The notes under the pieces: generated by a model
Databases searched by the model: none
Told to the model about the DNA's origin: nothing
The model's input: the letters and a program-made list of their open reading frames with translations, nothing else
Program-made: the position numbers and the translations under genes
Assembly: GCA_016214425.1 (NCBI GenBank)
Contig: JACRON010000183.1
Span: 1 to 9,763 of the forward strand
Origin: Nitrospirota bacterium
GTDB lineage: Bacteria > Nitrospirota > CAKKRA01 > 9FT-COMBO-42-15
Reading direction: 5' to 3'
Length of the DNA stretch: 9,763 bases
Part shown: one piece after another, positions 1-6,097 of the stretch
Position numbering within the stretch: the first letter of the stretch is position 1
Layout: every line of letters begins with the position of its first letter

Positions 1-115
1 CCCTTTTGTTGATATCTGATGATACCCTCTGAAATTCCTGTGACACCTCTTCTGCCGGTATCTCTATTTTCAGAATCCGCTGAGTTGGTGTTGTTTCCTG
101 AATATCTACCTTCAT
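1..115 (-). CDS. tig: Trigger factor, N-terminal fragment (runs off the window)
   Basis: Only the first 38 codons are present; the rest lies left of base 1. The translation starts MKVDIQETTPTQRILKIEIP and continues AEEVSQEFQRVSSDINKR. This matches the start of trigger-factor ribosome-binding domains, which open with a short beta strand, then a (K)xEIPAEEV strand and a helix. Trigger factor is the ribosome-associated peptidyl-prolyl isomerase and chaperone that meets nascent chains at the exit tunnel. The ATG at 113-115 has a clear Shine-Dalgarno, GAGGT, ending about 6 nt upstream. The gene follows the six-tRNA array on the same strand with no obvious promoter of its own, so read-through from the tRNA promoter is plausible. 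In many related genomes tig is followed by clpP-clpX-lon; this cannot be seen here. Identification rests on a short fragment but fits the context well. Confidence 0.85.
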   Translation of the reverse strand, partial: MKVDIQETTPTQRILKIEIPAEEVSQEFQRVSSDINKR

Positions 116-231
116 TATTAAACCTCACAGATAAAAATTGCTTTGAATTTTTTATATTAATAACTTTTAATCTATAACTGTTAACTGTTAGGAGTTATCA
201 GTTATAAGTAAATCCGCCTCTGGCGGATTTA
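116..231 (-). repeat. tRNA-array spacer A (class II), between tRNA-Leu and tig
   Basis: Transcribed rightmost-first, it begins 1 nt after the tRNA-Leu CCA with a perfect 9-bp hairpin (AAATCCGCC 210-218, loop 219-221, GGCGGATTT 222-230). An AT-rich stretch of 7-nt-phased TATAACN-type units follows (about 156-207), then a degenerate AT hairpin (131-155, ATAAAAATT against AATTTTTTAT) just before the tig ribosome binding site. It closely resembles spacer E in the central part. No T-run follows the first hairpin, so it does not look like a standard terminator. Confidence 0.75.
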
Positions 232-314
232 TGGTGCGAGAGGGGGGAGTTGAACCCCCACGGTTGCCCACTAGATCCTAAGTCTAGCGCGTCTGCCAGT
301 TCCGCCACTCTCGC
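232..314 (-). tRNA. tRNA-Leu (anticodon UAG)
   Basis: On the minus strand the 7-bp acceptor stem GCGAGAG/CTCTCGC is followed by A and an encoded CCA (232-234). The anticodon loop CTTAGGA sits between CTAGA and TCTAG and gives anticodon UAG (278-280 on the plus strand). The T arm has TTCAA flanked by GGGGG/CCCCC. A long variable arm, typical of class II tRNAs, explains the 83-nt length. It is the last tRNA of the array, before tig, and would read CUN leucine codons. Confidence 0.97.
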
Positions 315-429
315 GGATAAAAATTGCGGAGCAATTTTTATACCTATAACCTATAACTAATGACTTTTAACCTTTTTGTTATAAGTCATTAGTTATCAGT
401 TATAAGTAAATCCGCCTAAGGCGGATTTA
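315..429 (-). repeat. tRNA-array spacer B (class I), between tRNA-Lys and tRNA-Leu
   Basis: In transcript order: a 9-bp hairpin 1 nt after the Lys CCA (AAATCCGCC 408-416, loop TAA, GGCGGATTT 420-428); then an inverted repeat with perfect 14-nt arms (ATAACTAATGACTT 353-366 and its complement 383-396) built from 7-nt-phased units; then an 11-bp AT hairpin (ATAAAAATTGC 317-327, loop GGA, GCAATTTTTAT 331-341) ending 2 nt before tRNA-Leu. The three palindromes fill nearly the whole spacer. Confidence 0.85.
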
Positions 430-505
<76 letters not shown>

Positions 506-770
506 ATAATTTTAACTTATAATCTATAACTTATAACTATTAACAAATGCCAAGAACCAACTACTGGATCATTCATAAGTAAGACAACTTTTTGTCATGC
601 CCGAAGGTTTTTGTCGGGCATCCATCTTTAAAATACTGGATTCCTGCCAAAGACACGCAGGAATGACAATAGAATGATTCTTCTTGCTTTTGAACTTATT
701 AGTAACTATCCGCTTTTACTTGCCTTAAAAAGTTAAAAGTCATAAGTCAATAGTTATCAGTCAGTTTTCT
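506..770 (-). repeat. tRNA-array spacer C, long and interrupted by another repeat
   Basis: At 265 bp this is over twice the length of the other spacers. Its edges keep the heptamer-type sequence: ACTTATAATCTATAACTTAT at about 514-533 and AAAAGTCATAAGTCAATAGT near 733-752. The usual hairpins next to the tRNAs are missing. The middle holds a 74-bp double-hairpin repeat (594-667, listed separately) and about 60 bp of unassigned sequence (668-730). No further tRNA or ORF with support was found here. The simplest reading is a spacer of the common type that was split by an insertion and then decayed. Confidence 0.6.
594..667. repeat. 74-bp double-hairpin dispersed-repeat candidate
   Basis: The element is bounded by GTCAT (594-598) and ATGAC (663-667) as inverted ends. 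It contains two 8-bp stems: ATGCCCGA (597-604) with TCGGGCAT (614-621), and ATTCCTGC (640-647) with GCAGGAAT (657-664), joined by an AT-rich linker. It resembles the widespread class of short intergenic repeats with GTCATTCC.../...GGAATGAC ends. That assignment is from memory; only one copy is in this window. Confidence 0.55.
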
Positions 771-847
771 TGGCGCGCCTGGAGGGAATCGAACCCCCGG
801 CCCACAGCTTAGAAGGCTGTTGCTCTATCCGACTGAGCTACAGGCGC
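771..847 (-). tRNA. tRNA-Arg (anticodon UCU)
   Basis: It is 77 nt with acceptor stem GCGCCTG/CAGGCGC, discriminator G and encoded CCA (771-773). The anticodon loop CTTCTAA on ACAGC/GCTGT gives UCU (811-813 on plus), reading AGA/AGG. The T arm has GGGGG-TTCGATT-CCCTC. Its 5' part, up to the D stem, is identical to that of tRNA-Arg(CCG) at 1148-1224, and both are preceded in the transcript by an almost identical spacer. Confidence 0.97.
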
Positions 848-968
848 CAGATAAAAATTGTGGAGCAATTTTTATACCAATAACTTATAACCTATAGCTA
901 TTAACCTTTTTGTTATAAGCCATTAGTTATCAGTTATTAGTGCAAATTTTGCTTTGGCAAAATTTGTT
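848..968 (-). repeat. tRNA-array spacer D (class I), 119/121 identical to spacer F
   Basis: In transcript order: a 10-bp hairpin 2 nt after the His CCA (CAAATTTTGC 943-952, loop TTTG, GCAAAATTTG 957-966), then 7-nt-phased GTTATNA and TATAACN units in opposite orientation around a T5 run (about 876-940), then an AT hairpin (ATAAAAATTG 851-860 with CAATTTTTAT 866-875) 3 nt before tRNA-Arg(UCU). By direct comparison it differs from spacer F at only two positions over 121 bp. Confidence 0.88.
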
Positions 969-1045
969 TGGGGTGAGTGAAGGGGATTGAACCCTCAACC
1001 GCTGGAGCCACAGTCCAGTGCTCTGCCAATTGAGCTACACTCACC
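969..1045 (-). tRNA. tRNA-His (anticodon GUG)
   Basis: It has the histidine hallmark of an extra 5' G (G-1) opposite C73: the minus strand begins GGTGAGTG and ends CACTCACC-CCA. The anticodon loop CTGTGGC on CTGGA/TCCAG gives GUG (1009-1011 on plus). The T arm is GAGGG-TTCAATC-CCCTT. CCA is encoded (969-971). Length is 77 nt with G-1. Confidence 0.97.
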
Positions 1046-1147
1046 ATGATAAAAATTGCTTTGCAATTTTTATACTAATAACTTTTAATCTATAACTGTT
1101 AACTGTTATGAGTTATAAGTTATAAGTGCCTGCCTCTGGCAGGCTTG
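1046..1147 (-). repeat. tRNA-array spacer E (class II), between tRNA-Arg(CCG) and tRNA-His
   Basis: In transcript order: a 7-bp GC hairpin 3 nt after the CCA (GCCTGCC 1128-1134, loop TCT, GGCAGGC 1138-1144), about nine 7-nt-phased units (1074-1127), and an 11-bp AT hairpin (ATAAAAATTGC 1049-1059, loop TTT, GCAATTTTTAT 1063-1073). The central part matches spacer A almost base for base. It lacks the TTTTTG turn that marks class I. Confidence 0.83.
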
Positions 1148-1224
1148 TGGCGCGCCTGAGAGGATTTGAACCTCCAACCAACGGATCCGGAATCCGTTGC
1201 TCTATCCAGTTGAGCTACAGGCGC
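1148..1224 (-). tRNA. tRNA-Arg (anticodon CCG)
   Basis: It is 77 nt with acceptor stem GCGCCTG/CAGGCGC, discriminator G and encoded CCA (1148-1150). The anticodon loop TTCCGGA on ACGGA/TCCGT gives CCG (1188-1190 on plus), reading CGG. The T arm is GGAGG-TTCAAAT-CCTCT. It shares acceptor stem, discriminator and 5' D-arm sequence with tRNA-Arg(UCU), in keeping with a common arginyl-tRNA synthetase identity set or a duplication. Confidence 0.97.
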
Positions 1225-1423
<199 letters not shown>

Positions 1424-1440
1424 AATGTCCTAAAGTTTAT

Positions 1441-1469
1441 AGTATAGTAAAAAAAATAACTCTTGGCAA
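1441..1469 (-). promoter_or_regulatory. Sigma-70-type promoter for the tRNA array
   Basis: On the minus strand there is a -35 TTGCCA (1464-1469), a 17-bp spacer containing a T8 run, and a -10 TATACT (1441-1446). The predicted start near 1434 lies about 10 nt before tRNA-Pro. The promoter fits entirely in the 55-bp gap between the rdgB stop and tRNA-Pro. No comparable promoter was seen in the spacers, so one transcript covering six tRNAs and probably tig is inferred. Confidence 0.7.
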
Positions 1470-1478
1470 CAGAAAAAA

Positions 1479-2075
1479 TTAATTTAAAAGTTGTTTTAAT
1501 ATCCCCTTTGCCTTTCTTAATGCCTTTGCCCTGTGGCTTATCCTGTTTTTTACTTCTGATGAGAGCTGCGCAACCGTCTTTTTATATCTGGGAACAATAA
1601 ACAATGGGTCATAGCCAAAGCCTTTTTTGCCTGCAGGCCTTAATGCAATAACACCTTTCAATTCACCTTCTGCTGTATAAATCCTTCCTCCTATCTCTGC
1701 AATTGCGATCACGCACACAAACCTTGCCTTGCGCCTTGCCAAAGGAATGCCTTTTAAAAGACCAAGGAGTTTTTTGTTATTTGCAGAATCTGTTGCCTTT
1801 TCACCTGCAAACCTTGCTGAATATACGCCTGGGGCATTGTTTAAAGCCTCTACCTCAATGCCAGAATCATCTGCAAGAGCAATCTTGCCTGTGAGCATTG
1901 CAATCTCTTTTGCCTTTTTTACTGCATTCTCTTTAAAGGTCTTGCCGTCTTCAATTGTCTCTGGCAGGACAGGAAAATCCTGCAGTGTCAGAAACCTTAG
2001 ATTTAATCCATTTAATATTGCCTTTATCTCTTTTGCCTTGTGAAGATTGCCTGTGGCAAGAACTACCTCTGTCAT
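1479..2075 (-). CDS. rdgB: dITP/XTP pyrophosphatase (RdgB/HAM1 family)
   Basis: RdgB hydrolyses non-canonical purine nucleoside triphosphates (dITP, XTP, dHaPTP) to monophosphate and pyrophosphate in the cytoplasm, keeping them out of DNA and RNA. The 198-residue length is typical. Family signatures in order are the N-terminal VVLATGNLHKAKE (nucleotide-binding TxN..K..E, residues 4-16), ADDSGIEVEAL with the metal-binding and catalytic D69-D70, PGVYSARFAG, KGFGYDPLF with FGYD at 153-156, and the base-recognising SHR at 180-182. The ATG overlaps the stop of rph by 4 nt (ATGA), so translational coupling is likely. This rph-rdgB order is common in bacteria. The stop at 1479-1481 is followed directly by the tRNA-array promoter. 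No key residue is missing. Confidence 0.96.
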   Translation of the reverse strand: MTEVVLATGNLHKAKEIKAILNGLNLRFLTLQDFPVLPETIEDGKTFKENAVKKAKEIAMLTGKIALADDSGIEVEALNNAPGVYSARFAGEKATDSANNKKLLGLLKGIPLARRKARFVCVIAIAEIGGRIYTAEGELKGVIALRPAGKKGFGYDPLFIVPRYKKTVAQLSSEVKNRISHRAKALRKAKGILKQLLN

Positions 2076-2818
2076 CTTAATTTACCGAGCAGCCTTTTTT
2101 CTATCTTAATAATCTCTTTTATCCCCTTTTCTGCAAGCGCAATAAATTTGTCCATCTCATCTTTTGAGAATACTGAGCCTTCTGCTGTCCCCTGTATCTC
2201 TACAAATTTGCCGCTTCCTGTCATTACAATGTTCATATCAACGCCTGCTGTTGAGTCTTCTGCATATGAAAGGTCTAAGGCCTCTCTTTCATCAATCTTG
2301 CCGACGCTGACAGCAGCAAGATAGTCCCTTACTGGAAGCCTGTCAATGGCGCCGTCTTTCTCCAGACAGCGAAGCGCGTCCACAAGCGCTACAAATGCGC
2401 CTGTAATAGACGCTGTTCGGGTGCCGCCGTCTGCCTGAAGCACATCGCAGTCCACCCATATTGTCCTCTCGCCAAGCGCAGGCAGGTCAATCACAGAGCG
2501 CAGCGCCCTGCCGATTAACCTTTGAATCTCGTGCGTCCTTCCGCCTATCTTTCCCCGTGAGGACTCCCTCGGTATCCTCTGTTGTGCAGAGCGGGGGAGC
2601 ATGGAGTATTCAGCAGTAACCCAGCCTGTTCCCTTGCCGTGCAGAAACGGCGGCACCTTGTTTTCAATGGTTGCTGTGCACAAAACCTTTGTCTCGCCCA
2701 TCTCTATTAATGCAGAGCCCTCTGCATGTTTAATAAAATTCCTTGTGATTCTTATCAATCTTAACTCATTCCATCTCCTGCCGTCAATGCGGAGGATGAT
2801 TGTCTTATCCTGTGGCAT
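2072..2818 (-). CDS. rph: Ribonuclease PH
   Basis: RNase PH is a phosphate-dependent 3'-5' exoribonuclease that trims the extra nucleotides after the CCA of tRNA precursors and helps process and degrade rRNA; it acts as a ring of dimers. At 248 residues it is close to the usual 240-260. Signatures are RIDGRRWNELR (10-20), MGETKVLCTATIE (40-52), GWVTAEYSMLPRS (65-77), GGRTHEIQRLIGRALR (92-107) and VDCDVLQADGGTRTASITG (122-140); the GGTRTA segment at 131-136 forms the phosphate site. The first 9 residues before RIDGRR are a short N-terminal extension compared with the common MxRxDGR start. The ATG at 2816-2818 is preceded by AAGGA with a longish 11-nt spacing. The gene is 32 bp after the amidase and overlaps rdgB. 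It lies just upstream of a tRNA array whose members all encode CCA. Confidence 0.96.
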   Translation of the reverse strand: MPQDKTIILRIDGRRWNELRLIRITRNFIKHAEGSALIEMGETKVLCTATIENKVPPFLHGKGTGWVTAEYSMLPRSAQQRIPRESSRGKIGGRTHEIQRLIGRALRSVIDLPALGERTIWVDCDVLQADGGTRTASITGAFVALVDALRCLEKDGAIDRLPVRDYLAAVSVGKIDEREALDLSYAEDSTAGVDMNIVMTGSGKFVEIQGTAEGSVFSKDEMDKFIALAEKGIKEIIKIEKRLLGKLR

Positions 2819-2850
2819 TTATGTTGCCGTCCTTTCAATAGTGCGCTTTA

Positions 2851-3657
2851 TCAATTCTTTTCTGCTTTCTCGCCTGCTGCAATCGGAATCGTCTTTTCTT
2901 CGTAAATCTTCTTATAGACCAAGATGCTGTTGTAAAGGGATTCTGCAATCTTATTCAGAAATGCTGCATCACGCAGCCTCTTTTCCTGTGCTGGATTTGA
3001 GATAAATGCTATCTCTGTAAGCACAGCAGGCATTGTGGCGCCGCTTAAAACAATAAATGGCGCCTGCTTAACGCCCCTGTTTTCAATCTTCATAACCCTT
3101 TCAAAACCCTTTTGAATAGCCTCTGCCAATATGCTGCTTTCATTTAATGTTGCTGTATTAAGCATATCCGATAGTATAAATCTTACATCATCAGACTCCC
3201 TTAAATCCTTTCCGCCCATGTTTCTTACGCTGTTCTCATACATGGCAACAGCCCTTAAATCATCATCGCTTGCCTCAAGTCCGAGGAAATATGTCTCAAA
3301 CCCAACTGCTGCATTCCTTCTTGCAGCATTTGCATGGATGCTTATAAAAAGGTCTGCATTGTTATTTTTTGCAAAGAGCGTCCTCTCTTCAAGCGGCACA
3401 AAATAATCGCCGTCTCTTGTTAAAAGAACTTTTAGATTTATCTTCTTTTCAATAAGCTCCTTTAATCTCTTTGCAACTGATAGAGCAACATCCTTTTCCT
3501 CAAGGCCTGTTGGCCCCTTTGCGCCTGAATCAAAGCCGCCGTGGCCCGGGTCAATTACAATCAGGCTGATGCCGCGATTATCCTTTTCTGATGAATATGC
3601 CTGGCCTGATATGATAAGAAAGAGTAATGCAATTAATGCAAGTCTGAGACTGCTCAT
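2851..3657 (-). CDS. N-acetylmuramoyl-L-alanine amidase (Amidase_3, AmiA/B/C type), secreted
   Basis: Zinc amidase predicted to cleave the bond between N-acetylmuramic acid and L-alanine in peptidoglycan, usually at division. Residues 1-23 form a signal peptide with hydrophobic core LALIALLFLII, ending near AYSS. The catalytic domain starts at once with IVIDPGHGGFDSGAKG; likely zinc ligands are H39, E54 (in GLEEKD) and H108 (in SIHAN), with catalytic E215 in LTEIAFISN. The TRDGDYF and ERT motifs between them also fit the family. Residues around 125-190 form an acidic insert like the regulatory helix region of AmiB/AmiC-type enzymes. The 268-residue protein has no AMIN, SPOR or LysM domain, so it lacks an obvious targeting module. 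Start and upstream stop overlap as ATGA (3654-3657), with only a weak ribosome site. It probably shares a transcript with the COG3581-like gene and rph. Confidence 0.92.
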   Translation of the reverse strand: MSSLRLALIALLFLIISGQAYSSEKDNRGISLIVIDPGHGGFDSGAKGPTGLEEKDVALSVAKRLKELIEKKINLKVLLTRDGDYFVPLEERTLFAKNNNADLFISIHANAARRNAAVGFETYFLGLEASDDDLRAVAMYENSVRNMGGKDLRESDDVRFILSDMLNTATLNESSILAEAIQKGFERVMKIENRGVKQAPFIVLSGATMPAVLTEIAFISNPAQEKRLRDAAFLNKIAESLYNSILVYKKIYEEKTIPIAAGEKAEKN

Positions 3658-4739
3658 GCTAATCTCTTATCCCTTTTTCTGACAAGCATATCCACAAATG
3701 CCTCAAGCCTTGTATCAAAGCCGACCTCTGAAGAATGTTCATCAACACTCAGCGTGAGTATAGGAATATTATAATCCTTTTCAACCTTTGTTAAAATCTT
3801 CTGGGCAACAAGCTCAGGCATACAGGAAAAAGGGCGTATATGAATAACTCCATCGTATCCTTTTTTTGCAAACATGATTGTCCTTGCGATGGTATTTGCG
3901 CTCTCACCGCCTGCAGGATATTTAAGATACGGCCTTGCAATCCTGTTTACAAGCTTTATCTGATTTCTTTTAAAAGGATTAAAACGGAACCTGTCATTTA
4001 TCCAGTCAGAGAGCCATACACCCCTTGTTACCTCTACACCCATGCTGCCGAGCTTTCGCTCTATATCCATATTTGCAAAGGGTTCAACAACCATAAAGAA
4101 CTCGCCAACAAGGCCAAGTCGGACAGGCTTCTTTGCATTATCAATCCTGATGTCCTTAAAAAGGAGCTTCACCTTTTTCTTAACCTGCCTGAGCTCTTTT
4201 AAGCTTGATGCCTTGTCCACCATTGCTATTGCATCATCGCAAAGCTTAGAAAGTTTATTGCCTTCTGAAGTGCGGGGCCTCAGAAAATGACCCCATTTGA
4301 TTATCCTGTCTAAGAAATCCGCCCTCTTATAGATAAAGTAAACGGTCTTATATGCAGTAAATTTTGAGATTGCACCGCTTGCATCCTTTAATGTCTTTGC
4401 AAGATTTGCGAGCCTGTCAGGCTCATCAGCCCTTACCATTTCAAATCTGTATCCCATATCCTGCAGGATGCGCTCCTGAAGTATGCTGTAATAGCCGAAC
4501 CTGCAAGGCCCGCACCCGCCTGCGGTCATTATCATTTTTGTCCCGTCATTTAAGGCATCAATAAAGTTGCCGAGATTTACCTTAAAAGGCAGGCATGCAA
4601 GCTCTGGTGAATGCCTTGCGCCAAGCTTCAGGGATACATTGCTTGACCTTGGAGGGGAAACAACCTCTATGCCCAAACCTCTTAATGCGCCCCTGCATGC
4701 AATATCAAGCTGCCCCATATGTGGAATTACAACCTTCAT
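3654..4739 (-). CDS. 2-hydroxyacyl-CoA dehydratase-related Fe-S protein (COG3581-like, DUF2229 group)
   Basis: I recognise this as the acyl-CoA-dehydratase/activase-related family that resembles HgdB-type dehydratase subunits and is often annotated as CoA protein activase; no substrate is established that I can name. Of 361 residues, visible features are an N-terminal IPHMGQLDIACRGALRGLG strand-helix, ACLPFKVNLGNF with C49, GGCGPCRFGYYSILQE with C76 and C79, HIRPFSCMPELVAQ with C306, and the C-terminal signature LSVDEHSSEVGFDTRLEAF. The cysteines are good candidates for an iron-sulfur cluster. No signal peptide is seen, so it is cytoplasmic. Family members usually sit beside a COG3580 protein, as here (4899-5909), and often a BadF/BcrA-type ATPase, which is absent from both flanks. 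No clear Shine-Dalgarno precedes the ATG. The stop overlaps the amidase start. Confidence 0.78.
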   Translation of the reverse strand: MKVVIPHMGQLDIACRGALRGLGIEVVSPPRSSNVSLKLGARHSPELACLPFKVNLGNFIDALNDGTKMIMTAGGCGPCRFGYYSILQERILQDMGYRFEMVRADEPDRLANLAKTLKDASGAISKFTAYKTVYFIYKRADFLDRIIKWGHFLRPRTSEGNKLSKLCDDAIAMVDKASSLKELRQVKKKVKLLFKDIRIDNAKKPVRLGLVGEFFMVVEPFANMDIERKLGSMGVEVTRGVWLSDWINDRFRFNPFKRNQIKLVNRIARPYLKYPAGGESANTIARTIMFAKKGYDGVIHIRPFSCMPELVAQKILTKVEKDYNIPILTLSVDEHSSEVGFDTRLEAFVDMLVRKRDKRLA

Positions 4740-4784
4740 AAATTTTTAAAATTTCTTACCCAATGTTAACAAAAATATTAGCTA

Positions 4785-4913
4785 TTGACGGCAAAGTAAA
4801 AAGCTCCAGATGCAAGGCGGAGCGAGGACTCGCACCGCAGCATACATCTTAGTATGTGAGGATGCGAGGCCGAAGCGACAACGCAGCAGATGGACTTTTT
4901 ACGAAGCTGTCAA
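4785..4913. repeat. 129-bp palindromic dispersed repeat overlapping the 3' end of a gene
   Basis: The ends are inverted copies: TTGACGGCAAAGTAAAAAGC reading right from 4785, and TTGACAGCTTCGTAAAAAGT reading left from 4913 (15 of 20 identical). The inner parts also relate (CCAGATGC against CCATCTGC), and the centre holds CATAC (4840-4844) and GTATG (4851-4855) around a 6-nt loop. The whole can fold as one long imperfect hairpin. I recall very similar elements, with GTAAAAAGTCC ends and a central GTAC-like stem, as abundant intergenic repeats in Geobacter-like and other deltaproteobacterial genomes. It fills most of the 159-bp gap between the two iron-sulfur genes. Confidence 0.75.
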
Positions 4914-5909
4914 CCCTCTCCTTTTTTTAATCTCCAGCATATCCAAAAACGCCTCCAGCCTTGTTATCATTCCTGCCTCGCCTGAATGTTCATCAAAGCT
5001 AAGGCTGAGAAGAGCCGTTTTATCGCCGCTTTGAGCCTCACGCTCAATCAGCGCCTTTAAAAGCGAATCAGGCCCGCAGTGGAATGCGCCAATGAATATA
5101 ATTCCGTCTACGCCTTTTGAATCAAGGAAATGGTTTGCAGCGCCGACAATCTCCCTGCCTGACGCCCAGTACACTGGCTTTCTCAGCCTCTTCATCTCAG
5201 CGTCAATAATATCATCGCACACCATCTCTGTTGTTATCAGCCTGATATTCCTGTCCATTAATTTTTTAATTATGTTCATGGATACAAGAGGGTCATATAT
5301 ATTGTAAGGATGGCCAAGAAGCGCTATGGTAGTTTGCGAACCTGTCCTGCCATAATCTTTTTCTTTTTTAACAGAAGTCAGCGGATTATTATACAGCTTC
5401 TTAAACACATCCGGCGGAATTGTCCCTTCTGCAATCATAGAATAAAATCCTGCCTGAGCATCCAAAGCCTTTTTATAGGCAGAGAGCGATTCTGACTTGC
5501 CTTTTAAAATTGATTTCCCTAATTCAATAAACACACCCTCTATAGTTGCGCCTTTGCCTTTTACATTAAATGTGGGCTCAAGTATTGGAGGTGAATCCGG
5601 AAAGGCAACCCTGACCATGTCAGGAAGACCAAAAAACTGTGGACAGTAGTATGCCTCCTTTTCTGTGCTTATTAATCTTGGAATAAACAGGAAGTCAGCC
5701 TTTTTTAAAATAGTATTAATATGGCCAAAGAAGACTTTTATGGGCAGGCAAAACTCATCCAGAGTAGCATCTGAGCCGCGCTTCAATATATTTCTATCTG
5801 TTACAGGAGACAGCGCCACCTCTGCGCCTAATTCTGTAAAGAAGGTGTGCCAGAGTGGATAAAACTTGTGGTAATAAAGCGCCCTCGGTATGCCGATTTT
5901 AAGAGCCAT
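4899..5909 (-). CDS. Acyl-CoA dehydratase activase-related Fe-S protein (COG3580-like, DUF2229 group)
   Basis: A second, divergent member of the 2-hydroxyacyl-CoA dehydratase-related group, of 336 residues from the ATG at 5909. It opens with KIGIPRALYYHKFYPLWHTF, a typical start for COG3580 proteins. DEFCLPIKVFFGH carries C54, AYYCPQFFGLPD carries C89, FIGAFHCGPDS carries C278, and LSFDEHSGEAGMITRLEAFL closes the domain. This mirrors the downstream neighbour (C49, C76/C79, C306), so the two probably bind clusters and may pair as subunits; that is inference. An in-frame TTG at 5930 would add 7 residues, but it lies inside the best promoter, so the ATG was chosen. No Shine-Dalgarno is present. 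The last residues (LTAS) and the TAA are encoded by the inserted palindromic repeat. The gene is divergent from the envelope gene at 6098. Confidence 0.78.
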   Translation of the reverse strand: MALKIGIPRALYYHKFYPLWHTFFTELGAEVALSPVTDRNILKRGSDATLDEFCLPIKVFFGHINTILKKADFLFIPRLISTEKEAYYCPQFFGLPDMVRVAFPDSPPILEPTFNVKGKGATIEGVFIELGKSILKGKSESLSAYKKALDAQAGFYSMIAEGTIPPDVFKKLYNNPLTSVKKEKDYGRTGSQTTIALLGHPYNIYDPLVSMNIIKKLMDRNIRLITTEMVCDDIIDAEMKRLRKPVYWASGREIVGAANHFLDSKGVDGIIFIGAFHCGPDSLLKALIEREAQSGDKTALLSLSFDEHSGEAGMITRLEAFLDMLEIKKRRGLTAS

Positions 5910-5918
5910 AATAACATA

Positions 5919-5947
5919 ATAATAAAACAACCATCAGGTTTTGTAAA
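5919..5947 (-). promoter_or_regulatory. Candidate sigma-70 promoter giving a near-leaderless mRNA
   Basis: On the minus strand there is a -35 TTTACA (5942-5947), a 17-bp spacer and a -10 TATTAT (5919-5924). The expected start point falls only about 3 nt before the ATG at 5909. That agrees with the absence of any Shine-Dalgarno there. It is an AT-rich area, so a chance match is possible. Confidence 0.45.
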
Positions 5948-5971
5948 GGCAATATTAAAAAATCAATCTTT

Positions 5972-5999
5972 TTGGTTGCCTTTTCCATTAGTTTATAAT
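5972..5999 (+). promoter_or_regulatory. Candidate sigma-70 promoter for the envelope protein gene
   Basis: A perfect -10 TATAAT (5994-5999) is preceded, after a 16-bp spacer, by TTGGTT (5972-5977), which matches only the TTG half of the -35 consensus. The start point near 6006 leaves a 5' leader of about 90 nt. This promoter and the minus-strand candidate at 5919-5947 lie back to back, 24 bp apart. Confidence 0.5.
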
Positions 6000-6097
6000 A
6001 TCCTTCATTATATATTTAGCTCTTTACTTGATTTTATTCTTCTCTGCTACCCTACATTTCAGCTAAAATAACAAATGGGAGAATACTGGGGGAATAT

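Noticed and set aside
210..230. GC hairpin after tRNA-Leu as a rho-independent terminator
   Set aside because: On the transcribed strand it is followed by ACTTATAAC, not a U-run, and the same kind of hairpin occurs inside the array where transcription must continue.
668..730. Possible decayed tRNA in the long spacer C
   Set aside because: No T-arm consensus (GGTTCGANTCC) or acceptor pairing could be found on either strand.
2601..3005. 134-codon plus-strand ORF
   Set aside because: It is a shadow of rph and the amidase gene on the other strand, whose catalytic motifs are intact.
4899..5930. Longer version of the COG3580-like gene from a TTG at 5930
   Set aside because: The extra residues FYYYVI are not family-like, the TTG has no ribosome site, and it lies upstream of the predicted transcription start. 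The ATG at 5909 matches the usual KIGIPRAL start.
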